DNA from: Odontocerum albicorne
Lineage: Eukaryota > Arthropoda > Insecta > Trichoptera > Odontoceridae
Direction: 5' to 3'
DNA: 64,000 nt
Assembly (NCBI GenBank): GCA_949825065.1
Contig: OX463845.1
Span: 22,280,516 to 22,344,515 of the forward strand
Positions 10,869-20,934 of this stretch are shown in pieces. The notes beneath the pieces were generated by a model that saw only the letters and a program-made list of their open reading frames with translations, was not told the origin of the DNA and made no database searches. Position 1 is the first letter of the stretch, and each line of letters begins with the position of its first letter. The position numbers and the translations under genes are program-made.

Positions 10869-11086
10869 ATCCGTGGCCTAGTTGGTAAGACGCCTGTCTC
10901 CCAACCCGGTTGGTGGCTGGTTCAAATTCCACTCTAGCCCAGTTGTTTTTAAAAAGGATTCCAGTCTGGTTTTCACTTAATGCCTCTTTAACAGCTTTCT
11001 GGCTGGTTGGAAAATATTGTCACATGGCATTAAGCCCGCCAGGTTGTACTGTATACAACAAAAGTGTAATACAATACAGTACAAAG
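10869..11086 (+). repeat. SINE-A, complete
   Basis: The order is tRNA-like head (A-box-like TGGCCTAGTTGGTAAGACGC at 10874; B-box-like GGTTCAAATTCC at 10919), an A-rich linker, an AAGGATTCCAGTCTGG body, a CTGGCTGGTTGG tail that resembles the LINE-CR 3' end, and an AATACAATACAGT terminus. This is one of the best-preserved copies. Confidence 0.85.
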
Positions 11087-11651
11087 ATGCAACTTCGATG
11101 TATGGCTGTCATAATAAGATAAAATAATCAAATTTTACCAAATAATGAATACATTTTTGCATAGCAGAAGCTAACATTTATTTATGTTCTTTCATCCAAG
11201 GTCGATTCCGACTTGAAAATTTCATATAATCTTATGATTTTTTATGCAACCAACAATCAAGCTATCAAATATACAATTTGAATGGAATATAGATAGCATT
11301 ATGTCTAACGCGCATTAGAGTGAGATTGAGGACATTTATGTACATATGAAGGGAAGGCTGAATATCGTTCAATACGTTATTTGGTTCATGAAAAATATCT
11401 GAAATTGAAAATAGTTTACAGCATTATTTCAGTGCCAACATTGAAGTATGCTAGCGAGCCCTAAAAGTAGAAAAAGACTGACGGGAGTAGAATAAATGGT
11501 GTAGAAATGCATGAAAAAATACAATTTATTATAAGTACAATAACAGTAAAGGAACTGAACCTTCAAGTTCTTTATACATTATTATGAGTGCTGAACAACC
11601 CCAATTCTACCTCGAATCTTCGCAAAAATATTAATAAAAATAAAAACGACA
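11087..11651. other. No gene seen
   Basis: Spacer between two same-orientation SINE-A copies. No recognisable coding sequence. Confidence 0.5.
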
Positions 11652-11868
11652 ACCTCCGTGGCCTAGTTTAATAGACGCTTGTCTCCCAGCCCGAGGGTTG
11701 CGGGTTCGATTCCCGTTGAAACTCAGTTAAAAAAAGGATTCCAGTCTGCTTTCACTAAAGGCCTCTTTAACATGTTTTTGGTTGATTGGAAGATATTGCC
11801 ACTTGACAATAAACCCGCCAGCTTATGTTGTATACAACGAAAGTGTAAAACAACAATACAATACAGCG
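11652..11868 (+). repeat. SINE-A, complete
   Basis: Head CCTCCGTGGCCTAGTTTAAT with B-box GGGTTCGATTCCC at 11701, then the body and tail as in the copy at 10869, ending in ACAATACAATACAG. The B-box is closer to consensus than in the neighbouring copy. Confidence 0.87.
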
Positions 11869-12059
11869 ATCTTCCAAGAGCTTTCAGATGTACGTCATCC
11901 TTTGATTTCCTTTCTTTTTCTTGAACGAATCCTTTACTTCTACTATTATTTGACTTGATATTAACGAATATTTTTTTGTAAAATCTGTTACGGATTAAAA
12001 CAGTTTAATAGTTGGAAGAAATTGCTTCACAGCAAAACCATCAACACAATTCTTTTAAA

Positions 12060-12425
12060 TAAATAAATGTGTAACAGAATACGGAATGGAGTGATTAAAG
12101 ACGAATATGAACTTAAGACTGATGTATTAAATGGGATTACGAAGAGCGCTCTGAGATGGAATAGGCATGGAGAACGAAAGAATGAATACACACTGAAAAA
12201 ACAAATATCCAGTGCAAATGTCAATGAAAGACGCGGTAGACTAAGAAAAGTTTGATGATCAAGGGAATGATATTTGAGAGAAGAAAAGTAACAATTCGTT
12301 GGGAGGTATGAGGTATACGTATGTATATATAGGTGGCGAAAGATATTTATCGTGACTTGAAAGTGTGGTACTCTGATCTCTCTACCTACCCTGAAAGAAA
12401 AATGGCGTGATAGTATATACAAGTA
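12060..12425 (+). mobile_element. LINE-A 3' end
   Basis: Starts within the C-terminal coding region (CAGAATACGGAATGGAGTG, matching 22880 and 33555), runs through AAGAGCGCTCTGAGATGG and AACAAATATCCAGTGCAAAT, and ends in the tail ATCTCTCTACCTACCC..ATGGCGTGATAG. The reading frame is broken. The copy lacks the TACTCGTA octamer that the 33.7 kb copy has at the corresponding place. Confidence 0.7.
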
Positions 12426-12487
12426 TATACTTCTATGTATATTTCAACCCCCAATAATTTCAAAAGAGCGCTAAGATTCAGATGAAG

Positions 12488-12585
12488 AAAGTATGGTACA
12501 CACCATATTCAGCCTGTAGAGGTAACAATATGGGTTCTTTGCCCTACTCAGACATTAAAAAGGCATGATGGTATTACAATAATAA
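12488..12585 (+). mobile_element. LINE-A tail fragment
   Basis: A short second tail, TTTGCCCTACTCAGACAT..GGCATGATGG, directly downstream of the previous one. Confidence 0.4.
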
Positions 12586-12898
12586 TAGTAAAACGAAAAT
12601 TTATACAGCGCTGTCGACTTTATAATTGCTTTCTTACTCGGAAATCGAACCCATAATTGTTGACAGATTAAAATTACAAAAAATAAATATGGAGAATGAA
12701 AGATAGGAAAGTGGTGGCTGCGTTCGTTAGTTTTGGTACATCCCCGCACCTGTATATGTTTATAAAACCATTTATGCCGAAGAAAACATGGACAAACAAC
12801 TACAAAGAAATCTTTGTATTATAAATCTTTCCAAAATGTACTCTTAATACATTCGGCTTTAGGTGGAATGAAGTGTATGTGTGCAGTGTTTGTATTGT
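12586..12898 (-). mobile_element. LINE-D 3' end, 5'-truncated
   Basis: The minus strand carries the LINE-D UTR: the ACATTCGGCTTTAGGTGGAA counterpart near 12850, AACTACAAAGAAATC near 12800 and AATCGAACCCATAATTG near 12645. It resembles 6460-6810 and 47385-47755. It abuts SINE-A on its right. Confidence 0.65.
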
Positions 12899-13100
12899 GT
12901 TACACTTTTGTTGTATACAATACAACCTGGCGGGCGTATTGCCATGTGGCAATCTCATCCAATCAACCAGAAAGATATTAAAGAGGTCTTAAGTAAAAAC
13001 CAGACTGGAATCCTTTTTTTTAATCTGGCTTCCAGCGGGATTTGAACCCGCAACCTCCGGGAGGGAAACAAGCGTCTTAGCAACTAGACCACGGAGTGGT
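12899..13100 (-). repeat. SINE-A, complete, minus strand
   Basis: Reading the minus strand from 13100: head CCGTGGTCTAGTTGCTAAGA, B-box GGGTTCAAATCCC (13043-13055), T/A linker, body, then tail ending near 12899. The head is well preserved. Confidence 0.85.
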
Positions 13101-13594
13101 TATAATTGTATAATCATACATTTTGTTAAGACCCCCCAAAAAGGGTTTGCTTTAATAAACGTCAAATTATAAATTAAGAAATGTAAATAAAATTAGTGAA
13201 AAATTATTGGGCAAAGACGTTTTAATATTAATTATTATTAATTTCTCGAGTTATCTTTATTTCTATTGGCCTTGGAGTTTGGCCCCATTATCGCGTGGAA
13301 TATGTAGCATTATCATGTTTTACTTAATGCTCTATATTTCATTAATAATCACAAATTACAATAATTCGGAAACTCCATTTAAATGGTTGTTGCCATACAA
13401 AAATTATGTACAGAATAACACTGCGATGGCATGAGTCTGAAGAACGAGTGAATGGTGCTTAAAGAAAAATATTGAAGCCGCTCGTAAATAGAACTAATAC
13501 TCGTACAAGCAACCGGATATTATTAGTTGCAGAGTAAAAAAAATACTTTGCGATGGTTTGAACACATTAGTTGTAAAAAAATAATAAAGATCTC
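13101..13594. other. No gene assigned
   Basis: The 75-codon ORF at 13207-13434 is hydrophobic with two possible membrane segments but has no recognisable family. TACTCGTA lies at 13498-13505. Confidence 0.4.
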
Positions 13595-13771
13595 ACGAGG
13601 GTTGCGGATTCCAGTTGGTTTCCGAGGTTTTTTTTTTTAAAAAAAAGGTCTTGGCCTGTTTTTCATTTAAGGCCTCATTAAAACCTTCTCGGTTAGACGG
13701 AAAAGATTGCCACATGGCAATTCACCGCCGGGTTGTACTGTATACAACGAAATTGTAATTAAATACAAAAC
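13595..13771 (+). repeat. SINE-A, head partly lost
   Basis: Begins at the anticodon-side remnant of the head (CGAGGGTTGCGGATTCCAG), then a T/A linker, body and tail through GCCGGGTTGTACTGTATAC. It is the first of three tails arranged in tandem up to 14400. Confidence 0.7.
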
Positions 13772-13781
13772 CTGAAATTGT

Positions 13782-13902
13782 TTTTTTTATATTATTTATA
13801 GTAAAGGCATTAACATTGTGGAGATTTAAAGACATTGTAATTTGTTTTATCAAACACAAACAAAAAGTGGAATAAACAGTGTTTGATAAAACAAATAACA
13901 AA
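13782..13902. mobile_element. FB-E foldback, short copy with 10-bp target duplication
   Basis: A 121-base insertion flanked by CTGAAATTGT at 13772-13781 and 13903-13912, which I read as a 10-bp target-site duplication. Internally it has 17-bp perfect inverted arms (13841-13857 and 13879-13895). Its outer part (AAGGCATTAACATTGTG) matches the FB-E copies at 53.5 kb and 57.1 kb. No coding capacity, so any mobility would need proteins from elsewhere. Confidence 0.65.
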
Positions 13903-14024
13903 CTGAAATTGTAATTTAATACAACTGGTATTTAAAATAAACTAAATTCTTTGTGGCCATTTTGTAACCACTATTCCTATAGTTTCGGACACTATTCCAA
14001 CTTTCTTGCTGAAACCATATTATT

Positions 14025-14170
14025 TTAAAAAAGGATTCCAATTTGGTTTTCATTTAAGATCCCTTTAAATTTAATTCTGGTTAAATGGAAAAGCTTGCCA
14101 CATGGCAATTCATAGCCGGGTTGTGCTGTATATAACAAAATTATAATTAAATACAAAAACTGGATTATTG
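14025..14170 (+). repeat. SINE-A 3' half, tandem unit 2
   Basis: Starts at the A-rich linker (AAAAAAGGATTCCAATTTGG) without any tRNA head and ends GCCGGGTTGTGCTG. It shares its left flank (TAAACTAAATTCTTTGTGG) with the next unit, so the array arose by segmental duplication rather than independent insertion. Confidence 0.65.
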
Positions 14171-14244
14171 TATAAAAAATAAACTAAATTCTTTGTGGTC
14201 ACTTTGTAACAGGTTTCGTACTCCATTCAACTTTCTCGTTATAC

Positions 14245-14400
14245 CATATTTAAAAAAAAAAGGATTCCAATTTTTTTTTCACTTAAGGTCTCTTTAAAGT
14301 CATTCTGGTTGGTTGGAAAAGACTGCCACATTACAATGTGGCAATAAACCCACCAGATTGTACGGTATATAACGAAATTGTAATTTAATATATTAAAAAT
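14245..14400 (+). repeat. SINE-A 3' half, tandem unit 3
   Basis: Same structure and same left flank as 14025-14170, about 236 bases downstream. It has an extra ATTACAATGTGGCA duplication in the tail. Confidence 0.65.
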
Positions 14401-14561
14401 GAACATCTAGATGGTTTGAATACGTTGAGATTTAGTTACAAAAAAAATATAAGTGTCAAAAATGGAAAAAGAAGGTAAAGGAAACAATGGAGGAACAAAT
14501 GGAAGAAAATTGTAACTAGGGAAACGGTGTAAATTATTTCAAAAACAAAAGAACATGCTTT

Positions 14562-14862
14562 TTCATTAGTATGGTACCTTATTTGATTTAGAAATATTGA
14601 AGAGCGTGATTGAGAGACAACTTTTTCTTGGACCCCATTAATCGAGCCTTGGAATTTAAAGTTCGCCATCGTATGTGCCAGTAATAATATCCTGCTCGTG
14701 AAGAAGCAACAATATTCCCCCAAGTCTAGCGTGTTTAAGTATTATTATTACATTAATTATTATTTTAACAGACTGCATCCATTTTTTTCGGTTACCATAG
14801 TGAATGGAAGACGAACCCTTTGGGTTGAAATCAAGCGTTTTGCCAACAAGGCCACAGAAGTT
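14562..14862 (-). repeat. SINE-C, minus strand, diverged
   Basis: Plus-strand landmarks are TATGGTACC, TTGAAGAGCGTG, CCCATTAATCGAGCCTTGG, and then a tRNA-like head remnant (GAAATCAAGCGTTTTGCC) at 14827-14844. The order and words follow the SINE-C copy at 43736-44031. Confidence 0.6.
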
Positions 14863-15000
14863 GACAAAAGAGCATGCGTAACCAATATATGGATGTGGAC
14901 GAGGCAAAAACGGTGCGCGTGGACGGGAAAGGTTTGGTGATTAGTCCTTACTGTCTACCTACGTCATAAGGGACACGACGTGATGGTATTTCTGTGTATG
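14863..15000 (+). mobile_element. LINE-A tail
   Basis: Tail landmarks ATATGGATGTGGACGAGGC, ACTGTCTACCTACGTC and GGGACACGACGTGATGG. Confidence 0.55.
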
Positions 15001-15009
15001 TAAAACATG

Positions 15010-15165
15010 TATGATTAAATAAGATTGCATGACGAGGTGTATAGACGTGGCAGAATATAATGAAGTGAATGTATGCCATATGGACAAAATGAAGTGGAAA
15101 CCTGTTCTCTCTCTCTACCCCATACGGACATGGAGTGATGGAAATGTTATTTTATTTTATTTTTC
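15010..15165 (+). mobile_element. LINE-A tail
   Basis: A second tail immediately downstream: GTGTATAGACGTGGC, then TTCTCTCTCTCTACCCC and GGACATGGAGTGATGG. Two tails in a row suggest repeated insertion or tandem duplication. Confidence 0.55.
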
Positions 15166-15794
15166 TTACAAGAGTTTTGAAAAAGCACAGTATAAAAAAA
15201 TATTACAAGTACATTGCATGCACGTGTATAGCAAAATAGCTCGCCAATAAAGAGCTCAGTTCTTGTGATTGAAAAAAAACAAGTTTATATGATACTAGTT
15301 CTCAACTATTACAAATAAAAAATATTTAAATAATTAGTACCTTAATTATATGTGATTCAGAATATTGACCACATACATCAATCTGTTTTTTTACTATACT
15401 CGTGTATGTATGTAAATTAATCGTCCGTCAGGGATAAACTGACTTTTGCACTTCTTTTAGAACGGATTAGTATGTAACATTCGTTAATTCGATTGCAATG
15501 TTGAACCACGTTAATAAATAAACAAAAAGGCACTCTGTGAAATATTGAGACATATCTTGTTAGAGAGTTTTCTTTCCAATTAAGTAAAACCTCGACTTGA
15601 TTCAAGCCCCACTGAGTTGAGCTGGATATTAATCGCCGAATAAATAATCATTTGACAGTGCATAATAGTGTTGGTGCCTATCTTGGCGAATGGAAGTGAA
15701 GCTTGGATTTGGCAAAATAATAAAAGTAAGATTAATGTTGTGAAAATTCGTGCACTAAGAAAAAATGTCAAGTGCCAATATATGAAATAAGACG
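15166..15794. other. No gene seen
   Basis: Small chance ORFs only. No domain or repeat recognised. Confidence 0.45.
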
Positions 15795-16140
15795 GAAGGA
15801 AGACAGAAATAAAAGCATTGATAAAATGGATGTTTTAAGTAAGATGAAGAAATGAGCGTTAAGATAGTTTGGACACGTGAAGAGGATAAATGACTAAGCG
15901 ATCATACAAGTCAGAAGTATAAGGTGTATGTAGACGATATGTACGGCGAATACGTGAATGGAACAAGCAGACCCGATTTTCAAAGGCGAAATGAGAAGTA
16001 TGAATAACAGAATATTATGCATGATGAGATGTATGAAGGTGGAGGAGGTGAAAGTTTTATGGATATATAGAAAAGTATGAAGATCTGTTTTCTCTGCCTA
16101 CCTAGCAAAGGACACGGCGCTATGATATGTATATGTGTTT
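15795..16140 (+). mobile_element. LINE-A 3' end
   Basis: C-terminal coding remnant (AAGATGAAGAAATGAGCG, TTTGGACACGTGAAGAGG) followed by GATGTATGAAGGTGGAGG and the tail TTTTCTCTGCCTACC..GGACACGGCGCTATGATATG. Reading frames are broken. Confidence 0.65.
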
Positions 16141-16197
16141 TTATAATTCAATGAAAACAAAAATATAATTTGCATATACCCGTCTATTATTTGATAA

Positions 16198-16560
16198 CAG
16201 TGTACAACTTGACTCGCAACCGGCGAGACAAAGAGGCCCGCAGCCGGCGGAGAAGTAGTGAGTAATGTATACAAATATAAGTACATGTGTGTACATGGTA
16301 GTGTGTACTCCACTACGACTATGTAATCGTATCATCGCGCAGGCAAGCGCGCGCAGAAATGGCGCGAAACAACATACTCGTACTCGCGCCATTATCAGCG
16401 AATTTTGGCGCCAATCCAAGCCACGCGGCGGAGTAAGGTATTGCAAACAGTATTTATGATAATATTGTTGCAAATAACGTGTGTGCAGGTATAACGTTTA
16501 CCCGTGTTATCAAGTAAACATTTTATAGGTGCCGGTTTTTCCCGCCTTTTTCGCGGAAAA
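16198..16560. promoter_or_regulatory. CpG-rich patch with E2F-like words, candidate promoter
   Basis: Much richer in G+C and CpG than its surroundings. It contains GGCGCGAAAC (16361-16370, complement of the E2F core TTTCGCGC), ATTTTGGCGCCAAT (16402-16415, containing TTTGGCGC) and TTTTTCCCGCC followed by TTTTTCGCGGAAAA (16535-16560). Clustered E2F/DREAM-type sites are typical of cell-cycle gene promoters. No adjacent first exon was recognised on either strand, so the promoter call is inference from motif clustering only. Confidence 0.35.
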
Positions 16561-16784
16561 TTGAATATCGAGTTTCAAACACGTTAGAGGTGTTGCATAA
16601 AAGTAAATTCAATATTATGCTGCAAAACATTATCCATTAGAAATTACATACATTCAGTAATATGAATTTGAACCATAAATATTTATGTAAACTTTGAATC
16701 GGAAAATTTAAGTTTCATGGAAAACAGAATTTTAGAAAAAGTTGAAATGGTTCTTACGATTTCACACATGATTTTGAATAACAT

Positions 16785-16835
16785 TTCCGTTGTACAGTCC
16801 AACTTGGCGGGGAATTTCTCTTAACAACACATATT
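16785..16835 (-). repeat. SINE-A tail scrap
   Basis: TTGTACAGTCCAACTTGGCGG resembles the inverted SINE-A tail at 12912-12935. Only ~50 bases survive. Confidence 0.35.
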
Positions 16836-17264
16836 TTGGTTTTGGGGTTTCATGTGTATGAATGAATATGTGCATGAATATACGAGTATACTGGTATTTG
16901 ATTAAAAAAAATTAAGTGTCTTTAGAAATAAGCCTTGGATGATATTTGAATAAACACTTAACATTTATTTTTTCTCTGTTTTTTTTTGTATAATATGAAG
17001 GTGTGAGCTGAAAAACATATGTGATGCCTCCCTCCAGTAGAGATTCCTCTTCATACTAGGGTGATGCCTGATCGAGGTGGGGGGAGAGGTCGTAAAATAT
17101 GAGTCCAGACCTTATGATAGCACCCAATTCAAATGATTTCTTGTGAATTGCGAGTATGCGAAACCCATATTAATGTATTTTCATAAATATTTTTCCATCT
17201 ACTATTACTTAGCATTTACTATCAAATAAAAGTTAATTGTTATTATTAGTTATTATTAAATATG
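16836..17264. other. No gene seen
   Basis: Spacer with TACGAGTA at 16881-16888. No recognised coding sequence. Confidence 0.45.
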
Positions 17265-17684
17265 TTAAAAGGCCTTATTTGAAAACCCGACTACGATTTC
17301 TTTATTAAGGTTCCATCAGAAATCGAACCTGAAACTTCCAGGCTGGAAATCAAGCGTTCTACTCTCTAGGCCAGGGGTTCCCAACCTTTTTGTACTCTAG
17401 AGCACATTCTAAAATATCGGTAGGGTGGCGGGCACCACCTATTTTTAATCGACAAACTCCTTCCATAACTTCTCATTTTCCCGTAATTTATTTTTTTATA
17501 TTCATAATTTATTAATAAATAATAAACAAAAATGTTTCAAAATAATAAAATTATTATTCAAATTGCATACACACAGAGAAATGTATTTACAAAACGTAAA
17601 CAAAGTAAACATAAATACAAAGAAAACATTTTATAAAAAAAATAATATCAATATGTCAATGTGATCTTTGGCATTGCATATCAT

Positions 17685-17950
17685 TGGCCAGTGCCTCATA
17701 ATTAGGAGAGTATGATGATAGCAGATAATCCTGTTAGCAAACAATCATAAAGATGCTCATCGGTGAGTCGAGATCTATATCTTGATTTTATTAAGTTCAT
17801 GTTTGAAAACATTGGCCAGTGCCTCATACTCATAATTAGGAGAGTATGACGATAGCAGATAATCCTGTTAGCAAACAATCATAAAGATGCTCATCGGTGA
17901 GTCGAGATCTATAGTATATCTTGATTTTATTCAGTTCATGTTTGAAATCA
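17685..17950 (-). repeat. Tandem duplication of hAT dimerisation-domain sequence
   Basis: Two ~130-base units (from about 17685 and 17811) each contain ATTGGCCAGTGCCTCATA, AACAATCATAAAGATGCTCA and GGTGAGTCGAGATCTATA. On the minus strand these encode the C-terminal end of the hAT protein (LTDEHLYDCLL-like), so the dimerisation-domain tail is duplicated. Confidence 0.75.
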
Positions 17951-18041
17951 ATGATTCGCATAAATATGTCGAACCGAAAAATTATTCTATTTTATATGCC
18001 GCTTTTTTCAAAAATGGGAACTTTTCTCTGTCCACTGTATT

Positions 18042-19520
18042 CTAAAAGTCCTCTGATATTAAGGATTTTAGCAAAATATCATTCTTAAGGTCCAAAATTT
18101 CTAACTCTAGTTCTTCTGTCTTACCTTGAACAAAATCTGCAATACATGCGGCCATTTCCATTACATTTATTTGGCAAGTAAAAGGATTGGTACAGAAGGA
18201 AACAATTGGCTCGATATGTGTAAACTGCAAAAATCTCTCTTCAAACTGTTTTTTTAACACTTGAAGATGCTTAATAAATAATGACCCGTTTAATTCATAG
18301 TTACGTAGCATTCTCTTCATATGTGGGAAATGCACGAGAGAATTGATCTGCAGATGTGATATCAACAAATCCAATTTAGCTTTAAATGACTTTACAGAGC
18401 TTATCATTTCAGCTATGTTTTTGTCTTTCCCCTGCAACTCCAAATTTAAAGAATTCAATTTTACAATGATGTCTGTGAGAAATCCCAAATCAATCAGCCA
18501 GCGAGAGTCAGCTAGTTCATCATAATTTTCCTTTTTATCGTTTATAAATGTTTTTATTTCTTCAATTAAACTCACAAATCTTGTAAGAACCTTTCCTTTA
18601 CTGAGCCAACGTACTTCAGTATGCAGAATAAGATCATGTTCTTTATCTTCAGTATCTTCTAACAGGGCCTTGAAAAGTCGGTGTTGCAAAGGAGCTGCTC
18701 GAATAGAATTGATTATTTTTGTAACTATTTTCATAACGTGTTCAAATGGCAATATTTTACAACACAGAGCTTCCTGGTGGATAATACAATGGTAGGACAT
18801 AAAGTTTGAAAATGATTCATCCTTCTTGCAGAGGGCAATAAATCCTTTGTTTTTACCTACCATTGCTGGTGCCCCATCGGTGGTTATCGCAGACAGCTTG
18901 TGCAAAGGCATATTTATTGACTTGGCGTATGTTCTGAATGTATTATAAATATCCTCACTCCTTGTCTGTCCTTTCATAGTTAATATTTGCAACATATCTT
19001 CTTTTACTGTGAAGTTACTAAATACCATTCTCACCATAACTGCTAACTGTGCGGTGTCTGATATATCTGTTGACTCGTCAAATTGTAGCGAGAACCAGTC
19101 ACATATTTCCAAGTCAGTCTTTAACTGAGTTTGTATGTCTGTTGAAATTGCATCTATTCTGCTTGTGACGGTGTTATTTGACAACTGTAAGTCTTGTTGT
19201 ATTGCTGAGACAATCTCACGTTTGTTAGAAAATCCATCAAACAAACAATCGGCACCAGTCAAAAATAGTTCTTTAAACAACTCACCATCAATGAAAGGTT
19301 TCTTCTTTTTTGCAAGCATGTGAGAAATTTTGAAAGAAGCAATGGTGGCCTTTTTAGAATTTTCCACATCTCTAGTGAAAACAGTATGTTGTGCAGTTAG
19401 ACTTGATTTTAGTTGACATATTATTTTCTTTCTTACTTCAGATTTAAGTGGATAATTCACATCAAAAGTGGCATGAATTGTCTGAAAGTGTCGTTCAGCA
19501 TTGTTTTTTCGGCACTGCAA
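18042..19520 (-). pseudogene. hAT transposase-like protein (ZBED5/FAM200/GTF2IRD2-type), truncated
   Basis: A 492-codon ORF. It starts inside the N-terminal half (HFQTIHATFDVNYPLKSEVRKK), with the BED zinc finger missing upstream. Then come the RNase-H-like core with FDESTDISDTAQLAV, TTDGAPAMVG and CIIHQEALC, and the EVRWLSKGKVLTRF motif. These are hallmarks of the ZBED5/FAM200-type hAT group. It stops at 18042 where the family continues with a Trp-rich dimerisation segment. In-frame relatives of that segment follow downstream on the minus strand, so the stop is probably a nonsense change. The long ORF suggests fairly recent activity. Confidence 0.88.
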
Positions 19521-19792
19521 TACTACTACTACACGGGGTTGGGAACCTCTGCTCTAGGCCATGAAAATCATTGGAGCCCATGATAATGTTTGTTATGAAA
19601 ACATTAAGCAAATATATACATATTATAATATACGAGTATATACATTATGCATGGGAAAGAAAAAGAATGTAGTGGCTGGATCAAGTTGAACGTATTATAT
19701 TTAGAAAATATTAAGTATGAAGAACAATCAGAGAATTGTGCTAGACGCGATTCTAGATTAGTGGGAAGAAGTATACTATATTTAGATAAAGA

Positions 19793-20010
19793 TGAACGTG
19801 TTATTATCACCATATCAGAAGATCTACAAAGGTTTCTTTGTAGTTCGTCTTCCCTTGGGAGGTTTTTTTGCGGTTTTCTTACTAAATATGTTATTCTGAA
19901 CATACTCGTATGTATGCAGATGCGAGGGAATACCTTATCTGATGGTCGCAGCCACTGCCTTATTATTATATTCATATCCTTACAATTGACTTTATATCCT
20001 CGTATATTTA
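19793..20010 (+). mobile_element. LINE-D 3' UTR fragment
   Basis: Plus-strand landmarks ACAAAGGTTTCTTTGTAG, TGCGGTTTTCTTACTAAATA, CAGCCACTGCCTTA and CATATCCTTACAATTGA follow the order seen on the minus strand at 47755-47500. It carries TACTCGTA at 19903-19910 where related copies have no such sequence. Confidence 0.6.
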
Positions 20011-20035
20011 TTATGTAATATTTTTAATGACAATA

Positions 20036-20690
20036 ATAGCGGGTCCGAGTCGCGAGCTAAATGCGAGCGTATGAGTTTGTGAAAATCAAATTTGGTCAAC
20101 ACTCGAATGTCAAACTGCGAAATGCGATATTTTTTTCATAGCAGCGGTAGTACAAACTATTTCAACTTATACAATGTGAACGTGATTTGGGGAAATAACA
20201 TGTTGTTTGAATAAGCTGTAACACAAAATCGATTGTAAACCGAGCTTTATTTGCACCGACTTCTTTGTCGGCGTTCTCAAGTCATACACAAACTAAATCG
20301 AATTGGAGACCCACAACTCCAGTTCATAAAGACAAGTCAGTTGAAAGGCTGCCAAAATGCTAGACGAATAACATCATGAATGCAGCGGGATCCAGACGGG
20401 TACCCACCATTGGAGAGCCATGGGGATACATACATCCAGTTGTGTATGAAAAGTGACAGCAGAAAAGAGTACGAAACTCTTAAAGTGAAAATATCTAAGT
20501 ATACGCATCTTTATGAAAGGCAGTCGAGGGAAAAATTGAACTCAAACTAGTGAAGTGGAGAAATTTCGCCATTTTGAATCGAATTTCGGTGAATCTGCCA
20601 AGGATCTGATGTCTATATCGGCGAGCAGGTGCCACTGAGATAATAAGATTACACTCCAATTGGATAAGACGCCCCCCCCGCCAAGCTGAG
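20036..20690. other. No gene seen
   Basis: Moderate GC, no recognised ORF. A GCCCCCCCCG run sits at 20671-20680, just before the hairpin below. Confidence 0.45.
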
Positions 20691-20699
20691 CGTCGACTA

Positions 20700-20757
20700 C
20701 CGAGAGAGAGATTACCGGACCAGTGGCGAAACTAACCGACGGTAATCTCTCGCTCGG
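20700..20757. repeat. Strong inverted repeat (hairpin)
   Basis: Arms 20700-20716 and 20741-20757, 17 bp each with one mismatch (CCGAGAGAGAGATTACC against its complement), separated by a 24-base loop. No neighbouring gene explains it as a terminator or processing site. Confidence 0.7.
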
Positions 20758-20934
20758 TTTACTGAATTGCTATGTATCTTTAACGTCGATTAGATACAGG
20801 GGTTTATTGCACGGCGTTTTTCAATCATGTTGAAAAATAGTTATTCTTTGACTAATTAAATTTCTGTTACGAAACATATCTGCGAAATGTTTCAGAAAAG
20901 GGTATTTTGTGCATTTGAGAATTTTGTGCATTGT

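Larger units (their letters stand above)
17372..19551 (-). mobile_element. hAT element (ZBED-like), 2.2 kb with 8-bp target duplication
   Basis: Ends are CAGGGGTTCCCAACC at 17372 and, on the other strand, CAGAGGTTCCCAACC at 19551. Both sides are flanked by CTCTAGGC (17364-17371 and 19552-19559), an exact 8-bp duplication diagnostic of hAT insertion. The transposase-like gene lies on the minus strand and starts almost at the right terminus, so the left part of the original gene and its leader have been lost internally. Confidence 0.9.
17265..19590 (-). repeat. SINE-A interrupted by a hAT element
   Basis: The left piece (17265-17371) carries, on the minus strand, the B-box (AATCGAACC at 17321-17329 on plus), linker and body. 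The right piece (19552-19590) carries the start of the head. Joined across the insertion they give one SINE-A-like copy whose A-box region was the hAT target. Confidence 0.6.

Noticed and set aside
12027..12422. 131-codon minus-strand ORF
   Set aside because: Antisense shadow of the LINE-A 3' end; Phe/Ser/Leu-rich composition typical of reverse-complemented Lys-rich coding.
13040..13100. tRNA gene on the minus strand
   Set aside because: Head of a SINE-A copy: same linker, body and tail follow as in at least five other copies.
16098..16473. Overlapping ORFs over the CpG-rich patch as a real protein gene
   Set aside because: Three overlapping frames are open because of GC content; none shows a recognisable domain.
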